Of a stretch of DNA of 64,000 nucleotides, positions 1-11,100 are shown piece after piece. The first letter of the stretch is position 1. Each line of letters begins with the position of its first letter. The position numbers were made by a program, and so were the translations under genes. Under the pieces are notes generated by a model. The model was not told where the DNA came from. It ran no database searches and saw only the letters and a list, made by a program, of their open reading frames with translations. The stretch comes from Xylogone sp. PMI_703 (Eukaryota; Ascomycota; Leotiomycetes), in the NCBI GenBank assembly GCA_021399445.1, contig JAJTUQ010000001.1:8742001-8806000 (forward strand). The letters run 5' to 3'.

Positions 1-218
1 TACTGTATGGGCTCTACTGTGCAGAAGCCAACAACCTACGGTCGCTGGCTGGGTTGCTGGCTCGAACTGTACAGTCGGAAAATTTTAGTAGATATCTATT
101 AGTGGACAATCATGCGCAAACAAGTGAGAATATATTATTGTTAAGCTTAACTGAGGTAAGTCCACCAAATCGTCCAAATGTCAAAATGTCGTCCGCTTAG
201 AATGGCGGAACCCCCACA
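1..218. other. Left-edge sequence without a gene
   Basis: I see no supported gene here. The only larger-scale signal, similarity to the region near 26.9 kb, begins at about position 219. Confidence 0.5.
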
Positions 219-465
219 CGGTACTGTACACCATTGCGATGCACATGAAATAGCGAGTTATAAATAATCGCAGTATTAACTCTCTTCTGGAATTCCACTA
301 GTCAACAGCCTCGTGTCATCTGGATGAAGGACCCAGGGGACGGCCCTCGAGAAGCCTCCGCTGTGAGAGAGGCACCCATTTTGCTCAAGAGACGAAAAGT
401 CCGTAAGGGCACGCAAAGTTGCTGGGAGTGCAAGCGGCGCAAGATTCGATGCACCTTTGTGACGC
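219..465 (+). pseudogene. Partial copy of a Zn2Cys6 regulator gene (5' part)
   Basis: This stretch is a diverged duplicate of 26868-27110, the promoter-proximal region and first exon of the Zn2Cys6 gene at 26967. The shared part includes the leader just before the start codon and the first three zinc-ligand cysteines (QSCWEC...RC), starting at the ATG at 324. Similarity stops abruptly near 465, before the second half of the zinc cluster. The remaining frame runs into unrelated sequence and ends at 575. Only half of the binuclear cluster and no activation domain remain, so I read it as a non-functional gene fragment left by a segmental duplication or insertion break. The match is by eye, not by alignment software. 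Confidence 0.75.
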
Positions 466-1214
466 CTTGTGAGGTTCTCAAGAGGCATCTACTGATACTT
501 TGGTACAACGAGGGATCACTTCCTAATACGAGAGTCCGTGTATGGTTCTGCTCCGCCGCGGCGGAATATGCATAAGCCGTTGATCAGGTTCGGCTATGTA
601 ATAGTAATACCTTGAACGTTATATAAGTTCATCCTGATAGAGATAAACGGAAAAGCTTAAATATGACATCCACTGTAATGTTTATAAACATGCAAAGGAG
701 TTGTTATAAAATATCTTAACATCGACTTTTCCTCTGGAAGTCCATAGCGATAAGGTCTATAAAGAATTATCCCGGCGACCCCTCTTCCGCCGCAGGAGAG
801 ACGTGCACTGGACTTATATATTAATATATTTGATTTTTTTTTAAAAAACTTATCATTATATATAAATTTTATAAATTTTATATTATTAATAAGGCTAAGT
901 TACTAGGAGAGTTATATGATCTTACAGTATATCAAAACGTAACAATGCCCCTCCTCTGTGTTGGAGAGGTTGCGGGATCACCGATCGAATTAGGCTCACG
1001 TATAACAATTGAAGTAAACTATCCTCCTAAGCTAACTGTACCGTGGTTAATCCTGCCCTAGATTAACTGTTATACGGCCTGTATGTATGGCCCGTATTAC
1101 AGTGATTGCCTATAGCCTATAGTAGGTTATAACACTCTGAAACTGCACTACAACTAGAACCCTTCGTGTCATACCTTAACGAACCAACGAACCAACGAAC
1201 CAAGATAACCAATT
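466..1214. other. Gene-free stretch with AT-rich core
   Basis: No gene is supported. Positions 810-900 are strongly AT-rich with runs of T and A. A short direct repeat of the unit aacgaacc lies near 1180-1204, just past the 3' end of the CCCH gene. Confidence 0.5.
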
Positions 1215-2404
1215 TCAAGTCCTGTCAACACTATGCATCTCGGGTGTAAAACGACAACCCTTCCCAATCCTCGCACACGCTTTATCAGGACACTGGTGTC
1301 CCAACAAGCAATTTTTATCTTTGCACTGGAGCCCAGATGAACATGGTGCCTGGCGTGCGAGCAATCGCCGAGCTTCAATCCCTTTCTCATCAAGCCTTAC
1401 TCCATGCACGAAGGCGCAATCTGGATAAGGGCACTCTCCCAGAATGTGGTACCAGTTGCAGAGTTTCTTATCTCTCAGGACCCTCACGAGTGATTGGGGT
1501 GGGTTAATGATAGCATCAAGGCGTTGGCCCTTACTATTTTGCAACACTGGATAATCCTTACGCGCGGGAATAGTCACTGGGTGGTCGTCTGTTCTGACCG
1601 CAGCAGCATGGACAGGGCTTGCAATTGTGGCAGCGTAACTAAGTGCATTTGGAATTGGAGTGGAAGGGGGGGTCGTTGAGAATGATACTCTCCGAGATGG
1701 TAGCTTTGTGTTTCTGAAAAGATCCGGGAAACACACAATGGGGAACTTCTCTTTTAGTCTTGCGAGCTCTTTGACAAATCGAGGTCCTTCAATCAGAATG
1801 ATTCGCGCGCTCTTAGAATCATCTCCCACGTAGGGCTGGAGAAGTCGCGCGTAACCGTTATCCGCAGATCCACCGAATATGACTGCCTGGCACTGAACAT
1901 CAGCCATAGGATGTCCCATGTTAAAACCACGAACGAATGCATCAAAATCAGCTGTACTATCCAGAATCTTATTATGACAGTATGTTGATGCCAAACCCTT
2001 CATGTTTGCATATACTCGGACTCGGATTTGGATGTGGCTTGGCAAGCCAAGCTCATGTGAAACATACTCGCACACTTTACTCCTCAGATGGCGGGCTGCC
2101 TCCATCCCTCCTTCTCTGGCAGATTCAACAAAGCGATCGACGAACTGTGAAGAAATAGCACTGAGCAAATATACTTTGAAACTATACCTATATGATGGGT
2201 CAAGATATGATGAATGCTTATTTACCGGCACGGAATCACCATCGATCAAAACTGAAACAAAACTGTTAGAACCCTTTGCACGCAGTTAATAAAATGTCCT
2301 ATAGAGGAAGGTTCGGAGAAGCGTACAATTTCCTCTTCTATCTTCTTAAGCTTAATGTGAATATCATAGTGCTTCGATTGGTACAAGTGAGATAACACCA
2401 AAAG
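1215..2404 (-). CDS. CCCH zinc-finger protein with DUF7923-like domain
   Basis: The main exon (1215-2273) begins with the segment SFVSVLIDGDSV, typical of the fungal DUF7923 nucleotide-binding-like domain of tandem CCCH proteins. It ends with a CCCH finger (CNWYHILGECPYPDCAFVHG) and further Cys/His clusters (CSSGLQCKDKNCLLGH, then CR...H). Such proteins are thought to bind RNA; that role is family inference. An upstream exon ending at 2327 reads as a short charged helix (KLKKIEEEI) and joins in phase 0 over an intron at 2274-2326 with a plausible branch site. I cannot find the true start: the upstream frame stops near 2405, where the degraded regulator next door begins. The gene may therefore be 5'-truncated. 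The left boundary is the stop codon. Confidence 0.65.
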
Positions 2405-2424
2405 CTCTAATTAGATCGGGATTC

Positions 2425-3711
2425 TCACATTTCACTTTTAAGGCAACCCCAGTAGAGACTTTCCTCCACATATCTCTCTGAAGCAAAGTTTTCAGTCTCA
2501 TTGCTTGGATTTGAATGGAACTCCTCATCCCTCTTGTTGCGAAGACTTTCTTTCGGTTGCAGCCGACCATTTGACTGAAGCAGTGCAAGGCATTGGTTTG
2601 ATGCGTGAACAAAAGCCTTCCAGCCGGAGATGATCTGGTTTACCGAACAAAGATATACGCCTGTCAAGAAAGTACACTGCCCGGCGAGGATTGAGTTCTC
2701 ATGATGCAACATACCGATCCAGCGCTGAGAGGCTTGGAAGTATGCCTCAGCCATTTTTAGCCTCTAGCAGATTTTGAAATGCCTGGTTGAAGTTCTTGCT
2801 CTAGCGAGCTAGATATCGTACTAACGGCACAGACAAGCAACTGTAGAGTGTGTTAGGATATTCACCGCATTGTCATTGAGGAGTCGTACAATTAAGCAAG
2901 TTTTACCATCCCACTGAGGCCCAGAAAAATCGAACTCTTGAACGTACATGCGAAGAGTGTTACTATCTAACACTGGATTCTTAATGTTGTTGTTGAAAAG
3001 AAAATTATCCACCAGATGATTTAGAATGTCAGGTCCTAGACTCTGCAGTGCTATTTCAATGTCTTGCTCAGTCACCGTTGTGGTAGGGTCATCATTTGCA
3101 AGGACTTCAGTGGTCGGGGTATGTAGGTCTTTAAGGAGATGCGGGAGCAGTCTCGAGAAAATGGGCCATTTTAACACAGCCTCGAGTGACATGTTAGATG
3201 CGTGAGAGAGGATTTCTGTCGACGTTGGTACATCAATAAGGAGATTGTTGCCGCTCATATTTAAGGGTTGTGACATCGGTGCCAGTTGACTAGTCTGTTG
3301 ATATTGTTCATATCCGGAAACTCCTCTGGGCTCGGAAACACCTGGCAGTATAGAAGGCTTGGTAGTGTGATACTTCGAACTCATGTCCTGTAACTCGTTG
3401 GTGGATCGAAATGCATCGCCGATAGAAGTACGTAACTTGGAGTCAAGCACCTCATTGATATGTGCTTTAAGAGTTTGTTCAAGTTGTCCAATCCGGGTCA
3501 AAATTTCTAGGCTGCCTCGATCCAACCTCGAGATGTCTGGTTCAGGGTAGCGGCAGTCTCCTCCTGAAGTCTTGCAGAAACCACATATTGGCCGCTCGCC
3601 GTTACATTTTGTTTTTCGAGCTCGACAGACAGAGCAGGCAGTACTTGCACGTTTACGATCGTAAATTGCTGCTGGCCTGGCACCTCGAAGTTCAAGTGTG
3701 GCCTCCTCCAT
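2425..3711 (-). pseudogene. Zn2Cys6 transcription factor, frame-broken
   Basis: The N-terminus carries a Zn2Cys6 cluster (CSVCRARKTKC then CGFCKTSGGDC) near residues 26-53, followed by a predicted linker/coiled region and the start of a fungal regulator middle domain. The reading frame breaks near 2825: an extra base would restore a CAVS-like continuation. It breaks again near 2757, just before MAEAYFQASQRW, and stops at 2425 after ESLYWGCLKSEM, a motif normally followed by more than 100 residues. I found no credible introns that repair these breaks. It lies beside ribokinase and nucleoside hydrolase genes, and its promoter contains a motif shared with the transporter promoter. It was therefore probably the local pathway regulator. 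Confidence 0.7.
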
Positions 3712-4201
3712 GCTGCTATCCAGCGCGAGGATATACAGATATGAGTGCTAATAGTAAGAAAATTTCAACCTCGGTACATCATAGAAGTGTATTTGTAGGT
3801 GACTGTGGGTAGACCGACGGACGGAAGAGATGAAGGAATGCACTAGCTGCAGTGCGTATTTTAGCTGGCTCGCTTGGTGATAGGCGCAAATTCACCATCA
3901 CTCAACTAAAAGGCACTTGTGAGAAAGTCCCGTAGAAAAGAATAAGAAGATTTCACACAATAATATCTAAGTATATACAAAAGGCTTCTAATGTTCATAT
4001 AGTGGGTTTTCCACAAGCTGTTTATTACCTATAAATCGCGGTAATTATGTATTTGATATCACTGGGAATAACTCCATTATCAATATCAATGTGGTTATAG
4101 TTCTTTCTTAATAGAGTTCGGTGCCGAATTTACTGTTTAAATGATATATTAGCTAACTCCCAGATATGAAGTAATAATGGTGGTTTGCGTCCATGACTGT
4201 T
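3712..4201. other. Intergenic region upstream of the broken regulator
   Basis: No coding sequence is supported. The region is the promoter side of the Zn2Cys6 gene and the 3' side of the ribokinase gene. It contains one copy of the AATTACCGCGAT motif described separately. Confidence 0.5.
4034..4046 (-). promoter_or_regulatory. Candidate operator copy (AATTACCGCGAT)
   Basis: The minus strand reads TAATTACCGCGAT here. The same core occurs twice at 7311-7324 and 7379-7392 upstream of the transporter. It lies about 330 bp upstream of the regulator start. A shared binding site for the cluster regulator is an inference from recurrence only. Confidence 0.35.
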
Positions 4202-5240
4202 CTAGCCAAGGTACTCATATGCAAAGGGGATGCTTTGAATTGCACCCCTTCGCTGAACACAGACGGAAGCAGCAACATTCGCATTCCTGACTACATTCTC
4301 AATCACATGTTCAAAATCAGTAACTGATGCTCCAGTAGCAACAAATTTAGCGAATTCAGAGGCAAAACATCCCACAAATGTGTCACCAGCTGCTGTTGTG
4401 TCGACCACATTCGTGATTTTGACTGCATCTACCCAGCCCTGTTTACCTGTACTTGTAGAGAAAAATACGCCGTTTCCGCCAAGAGTGATTAAAATAATAC
4501 GCACTCTGGAAATTTCATGAAGCTGCTGAGTCAACGATTTTATCCAGATATCTCGTGACTCCATATCGCAGTTAGATAGGTCAGACGTTCTCGTCAACAA
4601 GTATGTAGCTTCAGTCTCATTCGTGACTAGAACTGTGGTATTGGAAATGGAAGCAAGCGGTATGCCTTCAGGAAACATGGGTGCTGGATTGAAGATCGTG
4701 TATATACCATTTCTGTATCTAGGGGCATTCCCATCATCCCTATTCAAATGTCGAAGAAGCACTAGGGTTGTGTTGTGTCTAGGAATCTCGCCCTGAAGAA
4801 CAACCACGCTACATGGTGGGCACTGGTTTTCGAGAGTCGCAACGATCTTTTGGATGCCATTCATCCCCGAATGATTTGCCCCTGGAATGACCAGAATCCA
4901 ATTATCTGCCGCATTGCTTTCTTCTACAATGATGGTGTCCGAGCCTGTTTGTTCGTTGACCATCTCCTCCAGACTCCACCATTGTTGGTTTGAGGTAGGT
5001 CGTATAATAATGGTCATCAGAACCAACAGCTCCGATCATGCTCACCTGGACATCTTGCTGATATTTCGAGGTGAAGGACGCATGACCGCAAGCAACTGCT
5101 TGATTTGCTCCTTTGCCTCCGCCAGAAATGAATGCAATTCTGGCAGTTAGTGTTTCTCCCTTTTCTGGACAACGTGGCGTGAATATAACGAAATCAACGT
5201 TAATGGAACCGATAACAACGATGTGTGGAGAAATAGACAT
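4202..5240 (-). pseudogene. Ribokinase (PfkB family), single frameshift
   Basis: The gene would phosphorylate ribose released by the neighbouring nucleoside hydrolase. The N-terminal half (start 5240) has the family opening IGSINVDFV, the glycine-rich GGGKGANQAVACG segment and a GAVGSDD motif. The C-terminal half has NDW-to-PGANHSGMNG, the NETEA motif and the catalytic VVDTTAAGDTFVG signature, ending at 4202. The two halves lie in different frames that cross near 4980-4990. One surplus base, or two missing, separates them, with no room for an intron. Everything else looks conserved and of normal length (about 345 residues), so this is either a very recent pseudogene or a sequencing indel. Confidence 0.8.
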
Positions 5241-5827
5241 TCTTGCACTCTAATGCTTGAATTTCATGCGTTTTGTCTTCACGAACCACAGTCTGTTGGC
5301 CAGTTCAATATCGATACCAGATTTTCGTAACATGTATTTCTTCGATTCGACTCTATTAGAACGGTTGCTCTGAGCTTTAAATTATCGCCCCTGCTCAGGT
5401 CTCATGTTCCATCTTAACACAGCATGTCGTAAGCTGCGAGTCCTCTATTGGGCACTTGGGCGGCTGTACTTAATTAGAACAAATACTAAGGTCTTATAGA
5501 GCTCCACTTTTCACCGTTCTAGTTTTCAGCTTATCCTCTAATTTTCGTAGCCCCTATTCAAAATTCTAGCGGGGCCTCATCTACCTTCTCTACGACACTA
5601 AGCAAGAATAATAATCCCGAGTATCTCCAAGTGGCCAAGAATCATGTGTGAAATTAGTCAAGCAGATTTTGAGATGACCAGTTTACATTGATTGGCAAAC
5701 AGTTATGAAGCGTTACGTTCTGACAGTGTAATACAGCTAAGGAAAATATATTGACGATAAATACGGTCTGGAGGTATGAATTAAGCTAAACAAACATTCG
5801 TTCTTTAGTTTCGCTATCTACTAACGA
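5241..5827. other. Intergenic, no gene seen
   Basis: This is the promoter side of the ribokinase gene and the 3' side of the nucleoside hydrolase gene. No coding or RNA feature is supported. Confidence 0.5.
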
Positions 5828-7107
5828 TTAGGACACTGGTAGGTAACTGGTTGCCTCGTCTGCTTGTGCCATACAGGACTCAAGGACTTCCCAGAATTTT
5901 TTGACATCTATGCTCTTGGAATTATCGAACCCTCATCTGGAGATGGCGTAACTACTGTCCTCCCAACCTGCTTGCCTGAGAGAATAACATTAATGCTCCA
6001 TCTTTCTTGGCTATAATTTAAGGTATCAATATTGAGTTCAGTGTCGGCATGATTGAACAACAAAGCTGCAACTGCCAGTATATCGTGCAGAGGAGGGCCT
6101 GATTTAGTTTCAGTACAGCTGGCATATGAGTTATGATAAAACATAATGAGCTCGTAGAATGTCGTTCTTAGGCGTGTTGCACCATGCCGACCGTTCAGCA
6201 AACGCTGTCGTACTTCGGCCACAGCACATGCTTGGTGCGTCAGATCTAGAGGGATAAGAACGATCTTGGGTCGGAGGATGGAGTTTTGAAACACACTCTG
6301 TGCAGACTCTGGATCACACCAGACGTTAAATTCAGCGTATGGAGTGGTGCCTCCTTGAGATAGGGTGCCATCGTCCTTTCCGATGGAATCCGCAGCCAGG
6401 GATACACGGGCAAAGTTGCTTCCAATGGCACCTCCCATTATACTAAGTCCCTTTATGTGTGCCGCTACCTCGGGGTATGTTGCGAATAGAAGTGCGACAT
6501 TTGTTAATGGTCCAATAGCTACGAGCCATGCTGATTTTTCTTCCGTTGCCATCAGTACCTCCCGCATTTTTTCAATCGCGTTATGCTGCTCTGGGGCTGA
6601 AAGTGCCGGCTTAGGCAATAGCTCTGTACCTCCTAATCCACTAGCGCCTAAGAAATCGTGTCATATTTCAGTAAAAACTTTCAATAACCTATTCAAAAAG
6701 CAATACAAACCGTGGAAATCCTCGGCGCTTCTGGGAGGCCGGCAGAATGGCTGTGAAACTCCGGAGAAAACTGGAATATCGGATCTCCCAATCGCCTCCA
6801 ATATCCTCAAGGCATTGTAGGTCGTGTTTTTCAACGAACTATTTCCGTGGACAGTACTAATTCCCAGAAGCTCCATAGATGAATGATACGCGGCGAGAAG
6901 TATTGCGAAGGCATCCTAGCGGATTCTGGGATAAGCATAACCGCGATATACTTGATAGAACATTACTCACATCGTGACCTATCAATATATTAGCACTGAC
7001 TACGAGAAACTCTTTGCTTGAAAAGGTGATGCTGAAATCATTTCTATACCTGGATCACAATCTATCCACAGTGGAATCTTGTCGCAGGAAGCTTCAATAC
7101 TTCCCAT
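5828..7107 (-). pseudogene. Nucleoside hydrolase (IunH family), late frameshift, 8-nt microexon
   Basis: The product would split nucleosides into base and ribose. Inferred exons are 7050-7107, 6971-6978, 6711-6915 and 6647 downward. Exon 1 ends in the signature WIDCDPG, the 8-nt microexon supplies GHD, and exon 3 starts DAFAILLAAY. Together they restore the hallmark DPGHDDAFAI motif that binds calcium and ribose. Later come the IGPLTNVALL segment and HDILAVAALL. The frame reading up to 5908 ends prematurely. A one-base shift near 5912 restores the expected C-terminal helix (IDVKKFWEVLESC), which would end at 5828. The gene is divergent from the transporter and sits beside ribokinase, making a nucleoside catabolism unit. 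Confidence 0.78.
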
Positions 7108-7796
7108 GTTGATAGTAGCTGAAATGTGCAGTGTATTTTTCCAACGCTGACGGGTTGTGTTTGATGATACTTATGCCTTTTGTATGCCGGTGATAAACCC
7201 CGTCCCGTGTTTCCCTACACTTTCCCCGTAGCCATATGTGGCATTGACAGTCGCGTTCATAGTATTGCAAGTCAAAGCAAAACAGGCCGTCCTTCTCTTC
7301 GGGATTGTCGCCGAATTACCGCGAAGAATGAACAAGGTGTAGTTCATTCAACCGAATCAGAAGCCGTCGGGAGAATCACCGAATTACCGCGATAAGGTTT
7401 TGTTTCTGCGCACTAACCAAATTAGTGACCCGCTTAGCTCCTATTTCCAACACAAAACTTGCTACACGTGACCTTGGCAAGTCCACTTCCCATATCCAAC
7501 ACAGTATAAGCAATTAGCTTGAAACTAATCGTGGAAGAACTCCTCCATAGGGGAAATCTTAGGATCCGGGTAGATATCCTATCAGTACCCCGCAAATTCT
7601 GGATGGAATGGCCCCAGATCTGGGGGAAGATGGTGATATAAACGGGAAAGTCTTCTTTGCATCATTCAACCTCGAACCGCGTATATAAAGGACTCTTTGA
7701 TCCTTCGAATAAGGTGCTATCTCCACCTCATATCTCATTCATTTTTCAACTTTGCTACTGAAATCTCACTTTCCCTATCCTAAATCTCTTACGACT
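7108..7796. other. Divergent promoter region between nucleoside hydrolase and transporter
   Basis: A shared upstream region holds two copies of a 14-bp motif and, near 7681, a TATA-like element (GTATATAAAGG) about 115 bp before the transporter start codon. No coding sequence is supported. Confidence 0.5.
7311..7392 (+). promoter_or_regulatory. Paired candidate operators CCGAATTACCGCGA
   Basis: An identical 14-bp motif occurs at 7311-7324 and 7379-7392. Each copy is preceded by a TCGGGA block at the same distance, so the repeat unit is about 26 bp with a 6-bp variable middle. The CGG/CCG content suits a Zn2Cys6 regulator. The same core is present in the promoter of the adjacent Zn2Cys6 gene. 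Confidence 0.45.
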
Positions 7797-9614
7797 ATGT
7801 CTCCCGTCCCTTCAGTTATGGATATGGAAAAGGATGCTACGGTACCTATCCACCAAGAGGAGGCCCCCTTGCAAGTCATCAATCAATTGAACAATGAGGA
7901 CCACCAGATGCCCAAATGGGAGGCAGTTGAGCGCAATCCGCAAGCTTTTTGGTGGTCGATCTACGCAGTTTGGACCATCCTGCTCGTGAGCTTCGATAAC
8001 CAAGCATCGGGAATTGTTTTTGGGATCCCCCAATTTCGAAAGGATTTTGGCTACTACTTCAACGGGAACTATGTTCTTGATGCGAAATGGCAGTCTGCCT
8101 TTAGTGGTACGCCGTTGGCGTCGTTAGTATACACCTCACTCTTATTACCTGGGTCTAATCGGTGTCTGTCCAGAAATCTCATAAGCTCTCTTACTGCTGG
8201 TCAAGTCTCCGACAAAATCGGCCGACGATACACAATTGTGATTGTCCTTTTAATCTCATTCGCCGCGGTCACATTAGAGGTGGTTGCTGTCACAAATGAA
8301 GTCTTCTTCGCTGGCAAGTTTTTAAACAGGTTTGCAACTGGTACACTGGCGTCTGTCTGCGTGACCTACATTGGAGAGGTAGATGGACTCCACCATTACT
8401 TAGTTACACAAAAAGTACTAATTAACGGATGTCAATATAGATCAGCCCACTGGCCTTATACGGTTTGCTCACTTGCATGAGTGCTCTCTCCTACACTGTC
8501 AGTCCCTTTATTGTAGCGTTGATAATTAATAGCACAAGAACATATACTAATCGATGGGCATACTGAGCTATTTTCTGCGCGTAATACGGCTTCTCTGTTG
8601 TCTTCATTATTCTTGTTTGGTTTATGCCCGAGTCACCTTAGTGACTGGCGTCACAAGACTGTAATGATAAAGCTCTCTAGAGCCTACGATGTTTAGGATA
8701 TCGTGGAGAGGACGATTCCAGGCACTTGTCTTTAATAAAGATCATATTGGAAGAAATTTATTGGAAAACAGAAAGTGTAAGTTATTTAGAGTACTTCAGG
8801 AGCTCAAACCTACGTCAAACAATTATTTCAGTAACATTACTCTTAATCCAATCTCTAGCTGACGTGGTATTTGTGGCATTTTATATAATTTATTATATTC
8901 AGCTTACGGGCTTTAACGATAAGATGTCTTTCAAACTCCAAATAACATAATAGGTTTATTCTATAATTAGGAACATTATATCATGGTTCGTGATCAACTC
9001 GGTAAAGAGACATAACCTGATATTCTAAGACACTTTCGGACTTATGGTCATCCTAATAATATGTAGTGGTTACGCCGACTTGAGAATTATTAACTCGATC
9101 AAGGCCACAGTAACTTTACTTTTTCTATACTGCTGGTTTGTAAGTTTCCATGACCAATGCCTAGTGGTTGATCTTTGCTTACGACCTACGTTACTAGTAC
9201 AACCTCATAATCAGCGCTACCGTCTTCATTTTACTATACGAAGTGTCCACGTCGTGTTTACGTGTGAAGATTATCGCAATTAATATCTCCCTTCAGAATT
9301 GCTTGAACCTAATGTGGTCATTTGTTATACTGTACTTATTTAACCCGGATAGGGCCAACCTTGGGTAGGTTTTGAGATGAAAAGTTTTTATAGTTTAGCA
9401 TTAACAGTACCTTAGTACGAAGATTGCATTCATCTTTGGTGGACTTGCCGTTTTCTGTGTCATCTACCTCTGGTTTTATCAACCCGAGACCTCATTCCGT
9501 TCATATGAGGAGCTCGACGAAATGTTCATGAAGAAGGTACCAGCACAGGAGTTCAAGGGGTATATAACAGACACTGAGAGGCGTGGTGAATCACCCAAAG
9601 ATATGGCCATGTAA
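7797..9614 (+). pseudogene. MFS sugar-porter family transporter, RIP-like nonsense mutations
   Basis: Start MSPVPSVMDME at 7797. The N-terminus has WSIYAVWTILLVSFDNQASG, the sugar-porter loop GQVSDKIGRRY, and later YIGE..ISPLAL. Coding similarity continues through TM segments (SYLEYFRSSNLRQT, YYIQLTGF, WFVINSV, FNPDRANLG) to a normal sugar-porter tail (FYQPET...YEELDEMFMKKVPA) that ends at 9614. Several codons have become stops in ways expected of C-to-T or G-to-A change: TGA after NRWAY, TAA after IFCA, TAG after MPESP. The gene is therefore dead, although its C-terminal exon is nearly pristine. By context it carried a sugar, ribose or nucleoside. Confidence 0.8.
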
Positions 9615-10369
9615 ATATCGAATTTGGTAAGCCAACGCAAGATCAAGTGGCTTATTAAATATCGCAGTACTATGTGTCAATCTACTGGCCTGTAATATAT
9701 AAAATTTCTATTGAAATACTAGGCAGCCTCTCTGTAGATAGAAGATCCAAGCGGCATAAATAATCACAATGATTACCAGGATTACTTAATGCAGAACCTG
9801 TTTTAAAGAAGAGGCTTATAGTACCGACAAATAAAAATCCCGTTAAATAATGTAACTAGATATGCAACTTCTGTTTTCTATTTAGTTCAGTTTCACTGAA
9901 CATGAGTTTACGACACAGTTAGGAGATTTTGTCCAAGGTCCTAAATGTAGTAGAAGATTCTCCGAGACGATTTATTATATTCCTGAATAACATAAAAGAT
10001 AAATATTAAGAGGAATAAGAAATCCTCGACGCGGCAACTATTGTGATGCAGCTGATTCGTATATCGGCTGGCTAGGTTCAAGTATCATTTAATTTAGGAC
10101 AAGCCTAAAGTCATCCGGGCATACATTCAATTTTATCGTCACTAGTAATTCTAATGCCTTCTCGATTATAGACTTTTATTAATCTCTGATAGCTAACGAT
10201 ATTACTTACATGTTTGAAATCACACTAACATAACAACTAAGGATAAATAGATCCCTAAAGCCTAAAGGTATCAGAAGACCGGCGTGCAATAAGTAAAAAA
10301 CTTGCCCTTAGATTCTATGAGAACTCAGACTAAAGTTCAGACATAAATAGCTATTCTGTTTAATTACAT
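9615..10369. other. AT-rich gene desert, part 1
   Basis: High A+T with frequent stops in all frames. No gene or clean repeat recognised. Confidence 0.5.
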
Positions 10370-11100
10370 TACACAGCGTCCTTAACAAGCAGCTCCTTAG
10401 CTAAACTAACAAAATGCGGTCCTTCATAATTACTCCTCCTAATGATCCACTGTACTATAACTAAAACGTTTAATCCGCCAGCGATCAAGCATGTATAATC
10501 GTTAAGACTACGAACAAGACTATAAAGGCAAAGAAAGTAATGCTAAAGCTGACATAGATACAGTTAAGCATCATGTAAATGATTCCATACAGCAGAACCA
10601 TATTGAAAGGGTTATGGTAAGTATGATCAACTGTTTTAAAGAACTTACTGAACGGTGTTGTGTTATCTTTAGCTAAAGTCCAGAATACATAGAATAAGGT
10701 CAAGTAACAGCTGATAATTACGACCAAAGAGGGCAGGAAAGTGAGGATGAGAAGGCGGAAAGAACTTCCAGTTGATCTGGTGTATTGTTAGTAGGTCTCG
10801 GCCAGAGGGAAAAGGTAAGTGGATTTAAAAATAGTGATAAGGTTAATAATGCCATAAAAGAGGACGATCAAGTAGAAGAAGGCTATGATGAAACTGATGA
10901 TGTACTAAGTGAGTATGACTTTAGGAATATTGCCGGAAAGTTTAAACAGAAAATTCAAGATTAAATATGGAGAAAGGGAATATATACTTAGGAACTTCCT
11001 CCGTGAGATCTGATAACATCTGACCTGTACACAATGAATACACCATTCAATAAACTTAGACAAAACGTGAATTATCACTCTTATATCCTGTCTCATTCTA
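10370..11100 (-). pseudogene. Amino-acid/GABA permease relic
   Basis: The minus strand from about 11100 to 10370 reads as a decayed APC-family permease. Recognisable pieces in order are ISCYLT...FWTLAKDNTTPFSKFF, then HNPFN...YGIIYMMLNCIYV, then CLIAGGLNVLV with a WIIRRSNYEGP tail and AKELLVKDAV. These match the GABA/choline permease pattern of fungi. In-frame stops and many hydrophobic replacements, usually towards A/T-rich codons, point to RIP. The first half of the protein is not recognisable. The longest open piece is 10485-10727. Boundaries are approximate. Confidence 0.6.

Noticed and set aside
10050..10090. tRNA-like B-box resemblance (GGCTAGGTTCAAGTATC)
   Set aside because: No matching A-box or foldable acceptor stem at the right distance.
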